Positions 15,001-21,306 are shown, counted from the stretch's first letter. The stretch is DNA of 64,000 nucleotides from Pseudomonadales bacterium (GCA_017642855.1 JAEPOO010000001.1:1-64000); one strand, 5' to 3'. The notes: a model not told the origin generated them from the letters alone. Translations and numbers: made by a program.

Positions 15001-18000
15001 CATTACGGAAGGCGATGCAGTGACGCTCAGCAACACGGGTGCGCTGGAACTGCGCGAGCTTAATGTCACTGATTTGGATTTAACGACCACCGGTGCGATA
15101 TCGGATACATCCACCAATACGGTAACCGTAAGCGGCATCACGACGATCGACCCCGGTGGTAACACGATTACGTTTGATCGCGTTAATCTGGGCACGATCA
15201 GTATCGCTAATGCAAGCGACGTGGTGATCAATGAAATCAATGACATCTTCATTGATAGTATCGTTGCCAACTCACAGTCGATTACCGCCGCGGGTAATAT
15301 CTCTCAGACGGCGGGGTCCATTGTTAATGTGACGAATCTGTTTGATCTGGATGGCGGAGGTGATGTTGTTCTGGACGGTAACAACACCTTCGGCAGTATT
15401 CAGATACAGGGTGTGGACGTGACCATTGACGGTTCCGGTGACATCACGCTGGAGACCATTGATGCAACGACACTGACTGTCACGACTTCCGGTGGAAACA
15501 TTACCCAGGCAGCCAGCACGGTGACCACAGTTGCCGGTTTGGCCACGTTTGAAACCGTTGGCGGCAACATTAGCCTCACAGATACAGCGAGTAGCTTTGG
15601 ATCCATCTCTCTGACGGGTAATGATGTCGAGTTTACAGCTGCGGGCGCCATCGAGGTTGAGGGCATAGATGCTTCGACACTAACCTTCACCGCTGGTGGC
15701 GATATCACGGGTGCTGGCGAGGTCTTGGTCACCGGCGCCGCGACATTTGATGCTGGAAGCAATGATCTCAATCTGACGAACGTGAACAATTCTATCGGTA
15801 CCCTGTCAGTGACAGCAGGGACGGTTTCACTTGGACTTGCACAGGCGATTGAGCTGGATCAGCTTGACGTCTCAGGTGTATTCGATATCACCTCGACGGG
15901 AGACATTACTGACGCCGCTTCTGCAAACATCAACGTAGGGCAGGCGATTCTGGAAACAACAGGTGACATCATTCTTGGTGACAGCGGTTCGGTTGATCTG
16001 GCAGTTCTGAATATCTCTGGCGCTAACATTGATCTTACTGTCTCGGGCTCAGCCGAAATCGAATCAATTTCTGGTGACGCGCTGAGTTTGGCGGCAGCGG
16101 GCGATATTACTCAAAGCGAAAACTCGGAGATCAATGTTGGATCCGCATCACTAAGTAACGGCGGGAACGACATTATTCTGACCGGTAATGACAACGTGCT
16201 GGGTTCTATCGCGATTTCCTCTGCCGGAACGGTTGAGATCACCAACAACGGTGCGATCACGCTAAATAACATTAACGCGGATTCCATGACACTGATTACC
16301 AGTGGTGCTGTTTCTGATGGTGGCAGGGTCAATATCGCAGGCACGCTGAGTATTGATGCAGGTACAGGCGACATCTTGCTTGATCAGAACGATCACCGGT
16401 TTGCGTCCCTTCGTATCGAAGGCGGGGATGTCAATATTCTCGACAGCAGCGGAGATACCACCTTGCTGGAAGTTGACGTGGAGTCGCTGGAGTTAGTGAG
16501 CGCCGGTAATGTTGTTGGTGACGAGATCATTCGGGTCGATGAAGATCTTGAAATCTCGGCAGATGACGGGCTCGGACAGATTCTTTTGAATAATGAGTCG
16601 AACCGATTGAACCGTCTCCAGTTAACCGGCTCAACGGTCAATGTGATCAACACCCTTGAAACCGAATTGGTCGATATCGATGTGAATTCTTTGACTCTGG
16701 TCTCAGGCGGTGACGTTACCGACAGTCCTGATGATGAAATTGAGGTGCGCGGTCTTGCAACCATTACCGCAGCTGAAGGTTTCGACATTCTGATTGGCAA
16801 CAACGCCAACGATCTGGTGAATATTGAGTCCGTCGCGCTGTCAGGCGACAGAATTATTTTGAATCAGAACAATGACGTACTGATTGAAAGCATTAAGGCA
16901 ACAGGAAACCTCACTGTTGGTTCAGTGGATGGCGGAATCACCGCAGCAGACGGCGCGGTCATCACCGCAGCCGGCGACGCAAACTTTGGCGTGAATCCAG
17001 CCAGCGCAGACATTGTGTTGAATAACTCGACGAACAGCTTTGGCTCGCTATCCGTGGTTGGTCGAGATGTGTCTGTAGCAGAGACGGATTCGACGGTTAT
17101 CGAAACCGTGATTGCAGATAACTTCAGCTTGAATTCGGGTGGCGACATCATGAACTCTAATCGAGCGACGATCTCTGTCACTCTGCTTGGTGACATCACT
17201 TCTGCCGGAGATATTGTTCTTGGTGATCCGAACAATGATGCCGTCAGCGTAGACTTTGGCCAGTTGTCCCTGACTGCGGCGAACGCAGATGTTTCTGAGA
17301 ACAGTGAAACAAGGCTTGCCGGTCTTAACATCCAGAACAATTTGAACCTGCTCTCTGAAAACAGCATGACCGATGAAGATGGAGCCACACTCTCTGTCGG
17401 TGGGCTCGCAACTCTCGCGGTCACTGGGCAGCCTCAGCAGATTCTGTTTGATGGTCAGGGCAATTCGTTTGCTGCGCTCAGTCTGGATTCTGACAACATC
17501 ATCATGAACCTGGCTGACAGCACTAATCTGACATTTGTCCGATCCGATGCTCTGACGCTGAATGCGCCGGTGGGCATTATCTCAATCGCCAATGGTTCAG
17601 ACTTCAGCGTGGATCAGAACGCTGACCTTCGCGCACGAAGAATTGTCTTCAATGAAGATGCCAATGTAGAGGTTGGCTCCCTCTCACTCACCACCAGGAC
17701 GGGCGGTGCGGTCGAAATTCGGACTAACATCAACCCAAGCCTGGTCGGCGGCAACCCGACAAATTCCAGCGGCAGCATCGAGATCACGGCACCGGAAGTT
17801 TTCCTGGGTGTTGATGGTGGTGAGATTAGCCTGACGACTGTGGGCAGTGCAGACGGTGGCTCTGTTTCCATCAATGGTGTAGATGCCAGTGGTCTGCCTG
17901 ATCCATCATTCGGAACCGTCAATATTGCCGGTTCGGTGAATATTGATACCACCAACGAAGGCAGCAGTATTGGCGCCGATATCAATATTGTGAGCGACTC

Positions 18001-19540
18001 AACAGGCGCCGGTACGATTCGCCTTCAGGATACGATCGCGGCGGGCTCTCTCAACATGACAGCAGGGACCGGTTCGATCGATATTGGTAGCATCATTGAT
18101 GAAGCGCGTATCAGTGCTCTCCTCATAGCGAGTGCCCAGGATGTCCAGTTGGATGACGTTTATACGTCAGGCAATACGGTGGATGTAACGGCTGCCGGGA
18201 ATGTCACCGTTTCCGGCATCATCGATGACGCGGCAGGAGATGTCCTGATTCAGGCGGGGGGGGCGCTTAATCTGCTGGGTGCCGCGTCTGCCGCTGGTGA
18301 CATCGAGCTTCGCAGCACGAACAGCACAGTTTCTACTCAGTCGCTGGATGCTGGCAGTGATGTAAGAGCGGTTTCCGAGGGCACGCTTCTACTGGGTTCT
18401 AACATAAGCGCTGGAGCCGGCACGGTGACGCTGCTCAGCGCTGACAACATTGAATCACTGGGTACCATCAGCTCAGGTAACGATGCTGTGATCATCGCAG
18501 CAAACAACGTCACGCTTGGTGGCGAAGAAGCTGCCTCTGTATCGTCCGGCGGCGACGTCACAATCACCGCTGACGCAGGTGATGTTTCGATCACTGATGT
18601 CTCTGCAGGTGGCGATGCCGTAGTATTTAGTTTGCAGGGTATGGTTGCCCAGACCAAGGACTCGGTTCTAGAGGCGGGCGACAAAGCAACGGTATCTGCC
18701 GAAACCGGTATGGAGATTGCCTCTATCCAGGCCAGCGGTGACATCACGCTTCTTGTCAATCAGGAGACTGTCGTTCCAGGTGAAGAGCCGCCTAACTTCA
18801 CACGAGTGAACGATCCGATTCCACTGGGGCAGGGTGAAGAGAACCAGGACGTAAGAAGTACCAATGGCTCCATTGTCTTCCTTGCACCGGTAGCCAATGT
18901 CGGTTCAACCGATGCTGATCAGAACTTTGTCCTGCGCGCAGGTAGCGGTATCTTCTTCGGGTTGGATCAAGGAAGCTTCTTCTCGGACGATCTGGGCGCT
19001 ACGGCGATTCTTAATTCGTTGCCCACTGGCTCTGAGACGAATGTGTCGGAAGCTTTGACGGCGGCAACAGCTTTCGATGTCTCCGGTGGATTGATCGAAG
19101 GCGTCTCCAGTCCGGTTCAGATTGATAACCTATTCTTTACCCAGAATCTGCAGACATCGTTCAACGCTTCTGCAAGTGCTGGTCAGACCAACGCAGCTTC
19201 CAGCTCTCGATCTACGGCCGCCTCTCAAGGTGATGATGAAGAAGAAGTGGCAGAAGTAGATGAAGTGGCATTCCAGAACCTCAAGAACTACGACGAAAAC
19301 CCACAGGGCATCCTGCTACCGGAAGATCAGAACTTTGCCTACGACGACGAAGGTAATATCTACCTGGTGGTAACGCTGCAGGGCCAGATCAACAGCGCAC
19401 CTCCGCAGGCCTTTACAGTCTTCAAGGTGGAGATGGATCTGGAGAGTGCATTCGACAAAACCGAGGACTCTGAAGAAGAGCTAGCCTACGGTTATCGCAT
19501 GGAGTTCTTGGCACTAGGCTCTGCCAGTGGTGAAGACTAA
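2..19540 (+). CDS. Giant beta-strand-repeat exoprotein/adhesin, 5' partial
   Basis: The reading frame is open from the window edge to a TAA at 19538-19540, giving more than 6,500 residues; the true start lies upstream. Composition is dominated by Gly, Thr, Asp, Asn, Val, Leu and Ser, with very few Lys residues and no Cys or Trp that I could find, so the protein is strongly acidic. Almost the whole length is made of short beta-strand-like repeats of several families (see repeat entries). The last ~130 residues differ: a Ser/Ala-rich linker, an acidic run of Asp/Glu (about 19230-19265), and a short non-repetitive tail. No C-terminal autotransporter barrel, sorting motif or RTX nonapeptide is visible. 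This resembles filamentous-haemagglutinin-like passengers of two-partner secretion, but the diagnostic N-terminal domain is outside the window, so the secretion route is inference. It converges with folB, with a 4-base overlap of stop codons. Confidence 0.85.
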   Translation, partial: TVNGTADLGSNVTTVGGQTYTNNVTISGGTVTLDSTSGGLVQFNDTVNADGTAGDNLTVDGNAQFDSTVGTGSNLGVLTVTGTASLGGDVTTTGNQTYTGAATLTNDVDINSGGTVRFGTSIAGGTNDLTLTTGNLDLDGSATGLNLLNVTAGTADLGGDVTTTTTQTYGGAVTLSGGTRTLAGTIINVDGGLAGGGNALTVNGTLDLTTAAISGVSTLQVNGSSVLAANVTTTMTQTYGTDTMTHDVTLGAAVTLTGSTVTFDSEIDGANSLVVTGDAEFNGRVGGSTDLTTISVSGTTAIGADIDTTATQTYSGLVTLTGGLTNLTSASNAVDLAAGIDGGGFDLTVTGDLGLGGAAFNLSTITVTDNANLDADVTTTGAQTYGDAGGDAVTINSDLTLDSTTDALIRFFGTVDSTATMSNTLTVDGDARFDGLVGNTNPLGRLIITGNTTLGDDVSTTDTQTYGDSSTTDSVTLSASVVINTGSTATFNADVQGSAGTEMLTVNGNADFNGEVGDRNDVGTGIDDLIVNGNLTVDGSIDNVADVTVTGTATINGLVTADNLDVQGDTALNADVTTAGGTQTYGNSATLDAVTLGAGVILTGNTVTFTSTLDGANTLAVMGDAVFNGRVGGTTDLSSISVSGGATLNNDIDTTAGQTYGTGGGDTATLATNIILNSGGTVVFNGDVDGSAGGETLTVATGDLEFRGNVGVDTGNQLGAIDVSSGDLTVTAAGSIQGAGAITADTATIQGGVGTDTMTASTVISLAIDTDTTLSADVRTTGVQTYGTTSSIHQTDLGAGVTLTGTTITFNSAIDGSEALNLSVTGGAVFGGRIGGTTDLDAIVVSGGGTTTLNDAVDTTGNQTYTATTLGDDITLNSTAGTIQFDSITGGGNDLNVADGVFTLIGNATGLRTLSVTDASNIGGDITTSNTQVYTGAVTLTGGGTKTLTSSAGDLITFGNTVDATTVEALSVSGDAQFDGIAGGGVALGSVTVSGASALNNNITTTGNQTYTGAATLGGNINLTTNGGSTVQFGAGVTGTTDSLTITNGNLDLDADASGLTTLTVGGTSNLGGDVTSTGDQTYTGLVTLSGADRTLTAANVNLIGGVDGTMTFALDVVGNLDLDSTATNLTTLTVSGTADLGADVETTGTQTYTGAVLIDNGTGITLNSTSNTLITFGSTIEDDLAVATNTLSISGDASFGGSVGATRQLESVSVTGTTLSGGDISTTGTQTYSGQVTLSGGDRNFTGSTVTYTNGVAGGANGLTVTGNFVLDAAASNLTTINVTGNSDIGANVTTSGTQTYGDNALADTTTITANVTLDSTGGALVLFNSTVDSTGTNTLSVDGDAQFEGTVGGTDALGSVSVSGATALNSNVDTTGNQTYTGLATLGGDITLDVGGTVQFVSGVSGTADALAITTGNLDLDAAATGLTTLSVAGTSNLGADVTSTGDQTYTGAVTLSGADRTLTAGTVHVDGGLAGGTNALTITGGLDLGATAMTGLTTLSVSGASTLGADITTSGNQTFTGLATLGGDVILDVGGTAQFVAGISGTTDSLTINTGNLDLDAAAAGLSTLSVAGTSDLGGNVSSSGDQTYTGAVTLSGGDRTLIATASTVHVDGGLTGGSNGLTITGNLDLGTTAISGLTTFSVSGTSNLGANVTSTGTQTYSGMITLAQDVAITSTTGDLNLAAITGAQALTLDGSAGTVSLNGNVGSPAALTALTLDANILNLAGDITVDGEVDLDSGVGTISLNGASTITTTGAAAGAGDIILPTTAGANTLTLVAEAASDITIASADIGTLTLTSGDQFNLNGNLETDAALNFSNVGDIVLGADLSITADNGAAQNITFGATNRLLGAQDLTLNGATVILDQVGNGTTDLTQLTVNATALTVNDNITVDGAVDLDAGVTAITLGANSTIDTTGAVGGTGTVALADINGAFDLGITAESGSAITLDGADIATLTLTSGDTLTLNGTIETDAAQDYSNVGNIVLGSTLSLIANNGAAQNITFGASNVITGTQALTLDGATVSLFQVGDGASDPTGLTITAATATNLNENITVDGAVDLSGATQVNLLDNLVIDNTGGTDDLISLANVTGDFDLDLVGDTSSTITLNVVDVNSLDVTGDLELFGNITVDDRLDLSTNVGAINLNAGVVIDIAAGGFNEDISLAPVTGDFNLTLTGDASSAFLLNGLDVDGLTLTSGGELTLNGNVSTDTAQDYTNIGNIVLTNNVQLVADNGGAAQNITFDAANVITGVQTLTVDGDTVTLFQIGDGASDPTQLNVTADTNLVLNGNITVDGDIDVRTLVDDITLAADATIDASGGANSDIQVATTTGTSDLTLITGGTGTITVDALDLNNLSVTGALDVNGNITADESLDLDTGVTDITLLSASTISVAAGGVDQSITLADVNGDFALTVEGDANSVITLNQIDTDQLAVTGLLTLLNNIQVDNNLDLRTNVGAITLGNNVTIDVATDGVDQNIALADVSGDFTLDLDGDTNDSDFTLGAIDVDTLQLLGDDLILNGDIETDTAQDYTNVDDILLAADLELLANNGTTSQNITFDVDNTITGTQQLTLDGNVVTTYKIGNPNDPTQLDITAATSIFIEGTVDVSGAVNLTSPDTNINATINSASLNLFGQTTLSADIITTDDLVFADVIVDGANIRIDTSGGDGDITFGNIDSAAATNNSLTLDAGNGNIAVNGAVGSTDQLLNLTIEDATSATFASTIQALGLVSLTADLVDIDGNITAGGSISLMGTNVEIAGGTTIDAQGGALDIDTGVTLVTLDGTGTVTLQTSIADGNAVALAAVTATGTNNDLTISSTEGVNIDGTINIGTEDLDIDFDTLGGGTDSVTFAADQTITAGVLSVTGAGGNDVIDVTTAINASGDVTLETASTIDLDVSVTSGGAVTISGTTVEIAGGTTIDAQGGNLDIDTGVTTINLDGTGLVTLQTTSVDGSSITLSAINGTGTNNDLTISSTEGLDIDGTINLGAEDLDITFDTLGGGTDTLTLDMDQSITAGDLEVSGTGNNDTINVTTAINASGLVSLDTASMLDIDADIDAGASATLSATNVEITAGTTIHAQNGNLDIDSGVTGITLDGTGTVTIDQDGEGATASLAAISDDGAGDGASLTISAEGGVSAGTIDLGGTLDGSLSITADEGTSGDAASLTVGTVTNATNVAITNNTGSVALPSITAGGTLDVVSTSTLSQGGGTSLTVTGVSTFDAGASNLVLTNTGNNFQDTVNVTAANNATIVDVDAIEIGTANIGSTLNVTSGAGITVSGSIVADDLVFDASAGAGDITDTTGDITVTGSSTFTVQATDSVLLDSATNDFGSVSIPDAQNVSLRDEDSIVLNASDIGGTLDVVAAGTITGSQIIEVAGLTTLDAGGTAVGTNNISLTNTSNDFAQVDITNAGDVTLADTNAITLGGSNLPNGTIDVDAAAIDVAGTVTAANLDFNATAGAGNISDSTGNLVVTGTSVFTVTGTDQINLDAATNDLNTVRLSAGTGTVLINDDDDITLDTSTVGGLLDVDADSISIIGAVSAGSATLDASQAAGGITDTMAGTLSVTGATTITAQAGDNVALDAATNNFGSIGVTQANDVSIVDTDGVTLNASTIGGTLNVTADGNITGTQTLSVTGITTLDAGDTATGTNDISLTNASNDFSTLVITQAGDATVVDTNALTLNGSTVGGLLDVTADDITINAGQSVTAGSLNFTAGGTTTGTITIDETLTTTAGDMNFDSLAVLDVNANLVSGGAINVTNAAQIQLTTVDVTAAGDIDFDGAGSVTGVTIEGTGVVDLITTGDGNISLAALTDGDTMTNTTSLNLSAQGAVTVDSIDMADPGAVGDITIAFDTNNNGDLTFAANGNLTNFRDLSISGSGTADDTIQVNAALTTTSGNITLSDAQLIQLDADLTASGAILVSDAATVELHVGHTYSAQGGDLSMVTNVTEVEINGTATGTVTLNTDAGFDINLAAVVDAVDSVDVDLDINASGDVSIVSVDLDDGVSNDGSLSIGIDEDGTGAATRTLTVGSINNVDALDLSGTGANDDVALNGDVTLGSNLTTSGLDRIDLASGVDISGQTLNLSGADSIGVSGAGSILTSSVGAVTINDVASTADLTINAEDTITLGDVTLSGGTLDLDSSQPSTVTVNSFVGGGNITLANDGTTNFIGSVTATTLAIASSAGAVNFQDNATIAVLSTNPGTYSLSFLGDTTTVTNNVSFSNSGGLFFGDGGDTINLFGGATVNTSLVTLNGTLATSNSILTVQNLTLSGAGIIDSDGAAINISGNVDSTASHALTLDGGDTGVITVSGTVNNLSSLTITDAGGVSLNQNVIVGDLTTGAGNYSVSLLGSANQLGTNSLLHTGGLRLGNDATDQTTFNANFVYTAGDTNIAGDLDSAGFSVEFADVTLDESVDIDTTNADITFGSIDGGGNNLSLDAGAAGDIAVNDSMDDVLLLTLNGSADVTFNGTVGASDPGTIDIVTITGGSTVAFNGNTSLTDLVTTSASNYNIHFFGTTNQIASQVQFDNSGELRFGDGALDAILFSSGLTNPGGASTIIAGTLSSGGTDLSFATLTVDEASTATLDTSGGDLTITNLVGTDAASGIGESLIIDAGVVGLNGDVTINNVTGDAETLQNLTISDANLVDLGPVDILGDLTISGTLTSTSFNNTVNVDDATIASGSILLSNNFTATGIADFTGPTTFTAGLNLSAAGLDFTGDVTLAEGITVNLTAGNNGLSVNGILQGTAAGIAETLNIDAGATGAVVLSDVAGDASSLANVNILDSFSVDIDEISLDGVFNVNSDGDVEINSTDLFTSLQMQGVIDGSLTVNTANRVISSGLVQVGGSSDFTTSFSAPVGTPAVDLSNLDATGAVSITADSANVVNANTLTLGNITIGDPLDVGLPAADAYDASFTSTNGVIIGAGVVVVVDEFTLDASSGTGGVQLTNANNAFGSLDINSPTGTVNIRESDQTDIASIVVDELILRSDGDINATNAANVIGSLTITEGDAVTLSNTGALELRELNVTDLDLTTTGAISDTSTNTVTVSGITTIDPGGNTITFDRVNLGTISIANASDVVINEINDIFIDSIVANSQSITAAGNISQTAGSIVNVTNLFDLDGGGDVVLDGNNTFGSIQIQGVDVTIDGSGDITLETIDATTLTVTTSGGNITQAASTVTTVAGLATFETVGGNISLTDTASSFGSISLTGNDVEFTAAGAIEVEGIDASTLTFTAGGDITGAGEVLVTGAATFDAGSNDLNLTNVNNSIGTLSVTAGTVSLGLAQAIELDQLDVSGVFDITSTGDITDAASANINVGQAILETTGDIILGDSGSVDLAVLNISGANIDLTVSGSAEIESISGDALSLAAAGDITQSENSEINVGSASLSNGGNDIILTGNDNVLGSIAISSAGTVEITNNGAITLNNINADSMTLITSGAVSDGGRVNIAGTLSIDAGTGDILLDQNDHRFASLRIEGGDVNILDSSGDTTLLEVDVESLELVSAGNVVGDEIIRVDEDLEISADDGLGQILLNNESNRLNRLQLTGSTVNVINTLETELVDIDVNSLTLVSGGDVTDSPDDEIEVRGLATITAAEGFDILIGNNANDLVNIESVALSGDRIILNQNNDVLIESIKATGNLTVGSVDGGITAADGAVITAAGDANFGVNPASADIVLNNSTNSFGSLSVVGRDVSVAETDSTVIETVIADNFSLNSGGDIMNSNRATISVTLLGDITSAGDIVLGDPNNDAVSVDFGQLSLTAANADVSENSETRLAGLNIQNNLNLLSENSMTDEDGATLSVGGLATLAVTGQPQQILFDGQGNSFAALSLDSDNIIMNLADSTNLTFVRSDALTLNAPVGIISIANGSDFSVDQNADLRARRIVFNEDANVEVGSLSLTTRTGGAVEIRTNINPSLVGGNPTNSSGSIEITAPEVFLGVDGGEISLTTVGSADGGSVSINGVDASGLPDPSFGTVNIAGSVNIDTTNEGSSIGADINIVSDSTGAGTIRLQDTIAAGSLNMTAGTGSIDIGSIIDEARISALLIASAQDVQLDDVYTSGNTVDVTAAGNVTVSGIIDDAAGDVLIQAGGALNLLGAASAAGDIELRSTNSTVSTQSLDAGSDVRAVSEGTLLLGSNISAGAGTVTLLSADNIESLGTISSGNDAVIIAANNVTLGGEEAASVSSGGDVTITADAGDVSITDVSAGGDAVVFSLQGMVAQTKDSVLEAGDKATVSAETGMEIASIQASGDITLLVNQETVVPGEEPPNFTRVNDPIPLGQGEENQDVRSTNGSIVFLAPVANVGSTDADQNFVLRAGSGIFFGLDQGSFFSDDLGATAILNSLPTGSETNVSEALTAATAFDVSGGLIEGVSSPVQIDNLFFTQNLQTSFNASASAGQTNAASSSRSTAASQGDDEEEVAEVDEVAFQNLKNYDENPQGILLPEDQNFAYDDEGNIYLVVTLQGQINSAPPQAFTVFKVEMDLESAFDKTEDSEEELAYGYRMEFLALGSASGED
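5..5010 (+). repeat. Block A: 22 in-frame repeats carrying a QTY motif
   Basis: A Gln-Thr-Tyr (or close variant) triplet recurs at nucleotides 53, 287, 500, 710, 935, 1148, 1391, 1748, 1973, 2351, 2588, 2795, 3026, 3242, 3452, 3692, 3899, 4139, 4349, 4559, 4769 and 4985. Spacing is 69-81 codons except two intervals of 118 and 126 codons. Each unit reads roughly: a strand ending in Thr-Val-Ser/Thr-Gly, then Leu-Gly-x-Asp-Val-Thr-Thr-x-Gly-x-Gln-Thr-Tyr, then Val-Thr-Leu-x-Gly, then a Leu-Asp-Leu strand. Copies near 3240, 4350 and 4770 are close to identical at DNA level, which suggests recent duplication or gene conversion. The units are coding and in frame. Confidence 0.85.
5380..7797 (+). 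repeat. Block B: four long repeats with a QNITF motif
   Basis: A second repeat family follows block A. It is marked by Gln-Asn-Ile-Thr-Phe at nucleotides 5522, 6005, 6716 and 7661. It is preceded by Leu-Asn-Gly-x-Ile/Leu-Glu-Thr-Asp-Ala and an Asn-Val/Ile-Gly-x-Ile-Val-Leu strand, and followed by Ile-Thr-Gly-x-Gln-x-Leu-Thr and an Asp-Pro-Thr-Gln-Leu segment. The marker spacings are 161, 237 and 315 codons; the increase comes from extra shorter strands carrying an Asp-Leu-x-Thr-x-Val-Gly/Asp motif inserted between copies. Boundaries are approximate. Confidence 0.75.
8264..9300 (+). repeat. Block C: tandem 468-base (156-codon) units
   Basis: Equivalent positions (the start of Val-Glu-Ile) fall at 8264, 8732 and 9200, so both intervals are exactly 468 bases. 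Units 1 and 2 are alike along their whole length: Thr-Thr-Ile-Asp-Ala-Gln-Gly-Gly, then Thr-Asn-Asn-Asp-Leu-Thr-Ile-Ser-Ser, then Phe-Asp-Thr-Leu-Gly-Gly-Gly-Thr-Asp, then Thr-Ala-Ile-Asn-Ala-Ser-Gly. Unit 3 matches only for its first ~35 codons and then turns into a different repeat type. The lack of length drift points to a relatively young tandem duplication. Confidence 0.8.
9690..11060 (+). repeat. Block D: repeats with an N-N/D-F strand motif
   Basis: A fourth family has an Asn-(Asn/Asp)-Phe strand near 9700, 9976, 10196, 10471 (variant with Leu), 10749 and 10970, spaced about 220-280 bases. It is typically followed by a Val-x-Ile/Leu-x-Asp-x-Asp/Asn strand and a Gly-Gly-x-Leu-Asp-Val strand. 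A related Asn-x-Phe-Gly-Ser form recurs more loosely toward the 3' end, for example near 14840, 15380, 15590 and 17030. Boundaries are approximate. Confidence 0.6.
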
Positions 19541-19890
19541 GACTTGCGCCGAGTAATCTCGACACCGACGGCGTCCGCGATAGCAACCGCGCCGGGTTTG
19601 GTGATGCGAATCAAGACTTCTTCAATCTTGAACTCATCCATCAGCATCTTAGCCAGCTGCTCAGCCACCGCTTCAATCAGGAAGTTATTCGTGGTTTTTA
19701 CAAAATCGAATGTTCTGCGTGAGATCGCGTCGTAGTCCAGGGCGTCTTTGAAGTCGTCGCTGGCACCTGCCTTGGTTGTGTCGCAGCCAAGTTCCAGGTC
19801 GACGATGAGATCCTGGGTGATGTCTCTTTCGTGATCGTACACACCAATGGTTGTGCCGACCCGAATACCTGATACGAACACTTTATCCAT
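19537..19890 (-). CDS. folB: Dihydroneopterin aldolase FolB
   Basis: The 117-residue protein has the usual FolB length. It carries the conserved residues of the family at the E. coli positions: Glu21, Tyr53, Glu73 (in the Ile-Glu-Ala-Val-Ala-Glu helix) and Lys98 (in Arg-Ile-Thr-Lys-Pro-Gly). FolB converts 7,8-dihydroneopterin to 6-hydroxymethyl-dihydropterin in cytosolic folate synthesis and also acts as an epimerase. The ATG start overlaps the end of tsaD by 8 bases, so the two genes are translationally coupled in a tsaD-folB pair, an order common in gammaproteobacteria. The stop overlaps the stop of the convergent giant gene by 3-4 bases, leaving no room for a terminator between them. Confidence 0.95.
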   Translation of the reverse strand: MDKVFVSGIRVGTTIGVYDHERDITQDLIVDLELGCDTTKAGASDDFKDALDYDAISRRTFDFVKTTNNFLIEAVAEQLAKMLMDEFKIEEVLIRITKPGAVAIADAVGVEITRRKS

Positions 19891-20911
19891 CGACAGAAGC
19901 CTCGTTCAGTTCCGTCATTGGCCATCGAGGTCGAACATGAATGCCAAGATCTTCTGAGTGTCCATGCTTGAGTCGCAGATAGCCGGTGTAGGCTATCATC
20001 GCGCCATTGTCAGTGCATAATCTCAGCGGAGGGTAGAACACCTGGCGGTGATGTTTCTCCGCCGATTGATCGAGCCGCTTTCGAAGTGCCACGTTGGCGC
20101 TGACGCCGCCAGCGATGACGAGGCGATCAAGACCGGTTGTTTCCAGGGCTCTCTCACACTTGATACGAATGGTATCGACGACCGCCTCCTGGAAAGCGGC
20201 TGCAATATCCGCACGGTCCTGTTCTTCCAATTCGCCGATGTCGTTAATCGTGGTCAGCGTGTGGGTCTTGAGACCGCTGAAGCTGAAGTCGAGCCCAGGT
20301 TTGTTGGTCATGGGTCGAGGAAAGGTGAAGCGATGAGTGTCACCTTGAAGCGCGATTTCGGCGACAGCAGGTCCGCCGGGATAGGGTAATCCCAGCATCT
20401 TGGCGACTTTGTCGAATGCTTCACCCGCAGCATCGTCCTGGGATTCTCCCAGTAACTCGTATTTGTGCGGTTCGTAACAGGCCATGAGCTGGGAATGACC
20501 GCCGGAAACCAACAAGGCAACAAACGGATAGTCTGGTGACTCGTCGGTGAGCTGCGCTGCCAACAAATGACCTTCCATGTGGTGAACGCCAATGGCGGGC
20601 ACCTGCCAGGCAAAAGCCAGTGATTTGGCGACAGAAGCGCCGACGAGGAGTGCACCGACAAGACCAGGACCTGCGGTGTAGGCAATCGCACTGATGTCCG
20701 AAGACTGACAACCTGCCTCTTTGATGACCTCATCGATCATGGGCAGGGTTCGCCGGATATGATCTCGGGAAGCCAGTTCCGGCACGACTCCGCCGTATTC
20801 CCTGTGAAGGTCGATCTGGCTGAACAATTGATTTGCGACGACACCCTCGGACTCACGGTAAACCGCGACTCCGGTCTCATCACAGGAAGTTTCTATGCCG
20901 AGTACGTTCAA
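19883..20911 (-). CDS. tsaD: tRNA N6-threonylcarbamoyladenosine synthase subunit TsaD
   Basis: The 342-residue protein is a full-length member of the Kae1/TsaD/Gcp family. It opens with the ASKHA phosphate-binding strand [10 protein letters not shown] and has the metal-binding His-Met-Glu-Gly-His motif with His111 and His115. A Gly-Gly-His-Ser segment and a late Gly-Gly-Val-Ser-Ala-Asn motif complete the nucleotide site. With TsaB, TsaE and TsaC it makes t6A37 on ANN-decoding tRNAs, an essential modification. It is divergent from rpsU, the classical arrangement, with 158 bases between the two genes. Confidence 0.97.
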   Translation of the reverse strand: MNVLGIETSCDETGVAVYRESEGVVANQLFSQIDLHREYGGVVPELASRDHIRRTLPMIDEVIKEAGCQSSDISAIAYTAGPGLVGALLVGASVAKSLAFAWQVPAIGVHHMEGHLLAAQLTDESPDYPFVALLVSGGHSQLMACYEPHKYELLGESQDDAAGEAFDKVAKMLGLPYPGGPAVAEIALQGDTHRFTFPRPMTNKPGLDFSFSGLKTHTLTTINDIGELEEQDRADIAAAFQEAVVDTIRIKCERALETTGLDRLVIAGGVSANVALRKRLDQSAEKHHRQVFYPPLRLCTDNGAMIAYTGYLRLKHGHSEDLGIHVRPRWPMTELNEASVDG

Positions 20912-21003
20912 TGCAGATCTTCAGGCTTTTCGGAGGCTGTATATTACTGATTTTGCAGGGGAAAATCTTGCACAAGGGTGGTGAGAAATGCAGCGCCAGC
21001 GCT

Positions 21004-21032
21004 TTGCATTTAACCGGGTTTGTCGCTAGAAT
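21004..21032 (+). promoter_or_regulatory. Sigma-70 promoter for rpsU operon
   Basis: A -35 box TTGCAT (21004-21009) is separated by exactly 17 bases from a -10 box TAGAAT (21027-21032), about 38 bases upstream of the rpsU start. This would drive the rpsU-yqeY-dnaG-rpoD operon. It is recognised by eye only. Confidence 0.65.
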
Positions 21033-21069
21033 GCGCGACCTTTAAACATCCCATTGGAAAACAGACTTA

Positions 21070-21285
21070 ATGCCGTACGTTAAAGTCAAAGAAAACGAGC
21101 CTTTTGATGTGGCTCTGCGTCGCTTCAAGCGATCCTGCGAAAAGGCCGGTATCCTCGCTGAAGTTCGTAAGCGCGAGTTCTACGAGAAGCCCACTTCCGT
21201 GCGTAAGCGAAAAGCAGCAGCGGCGGTCAAGCGTCATGCGAAAAAGGTTCAGCGTGAAACACGTCGCATGGAGCGACTCTACTAA
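21070..21285 (+). CDS. rpsU: 30S ribosomal protein S21
   Basis: The 71-residue, Arg/Lys-rich protein is a standard S21. The N-terminal [13 protein letters not shown] segment is the family signature, and the protein ends in Arg-Leu-Tyr as in E. coli. S21 binds near the 3' end of 16S rRNA and helps initiation. It is the first gene of the macromolecular synthesis operon (rpsU-yqeY-dnaG-rpoD) and lies just downstream of a good sigma-70 promoter. Confidence 0.98.
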   Translation: MPYVKVKENEPFDVALRRFKRSCEKAGILAEVRKREFYEKPTSVRKRKAAAAVKRHAKKVQRETRRMERLY

Positions 21286-21306
21286 TTCATATGTGGGCAG
21301 GGCCGA

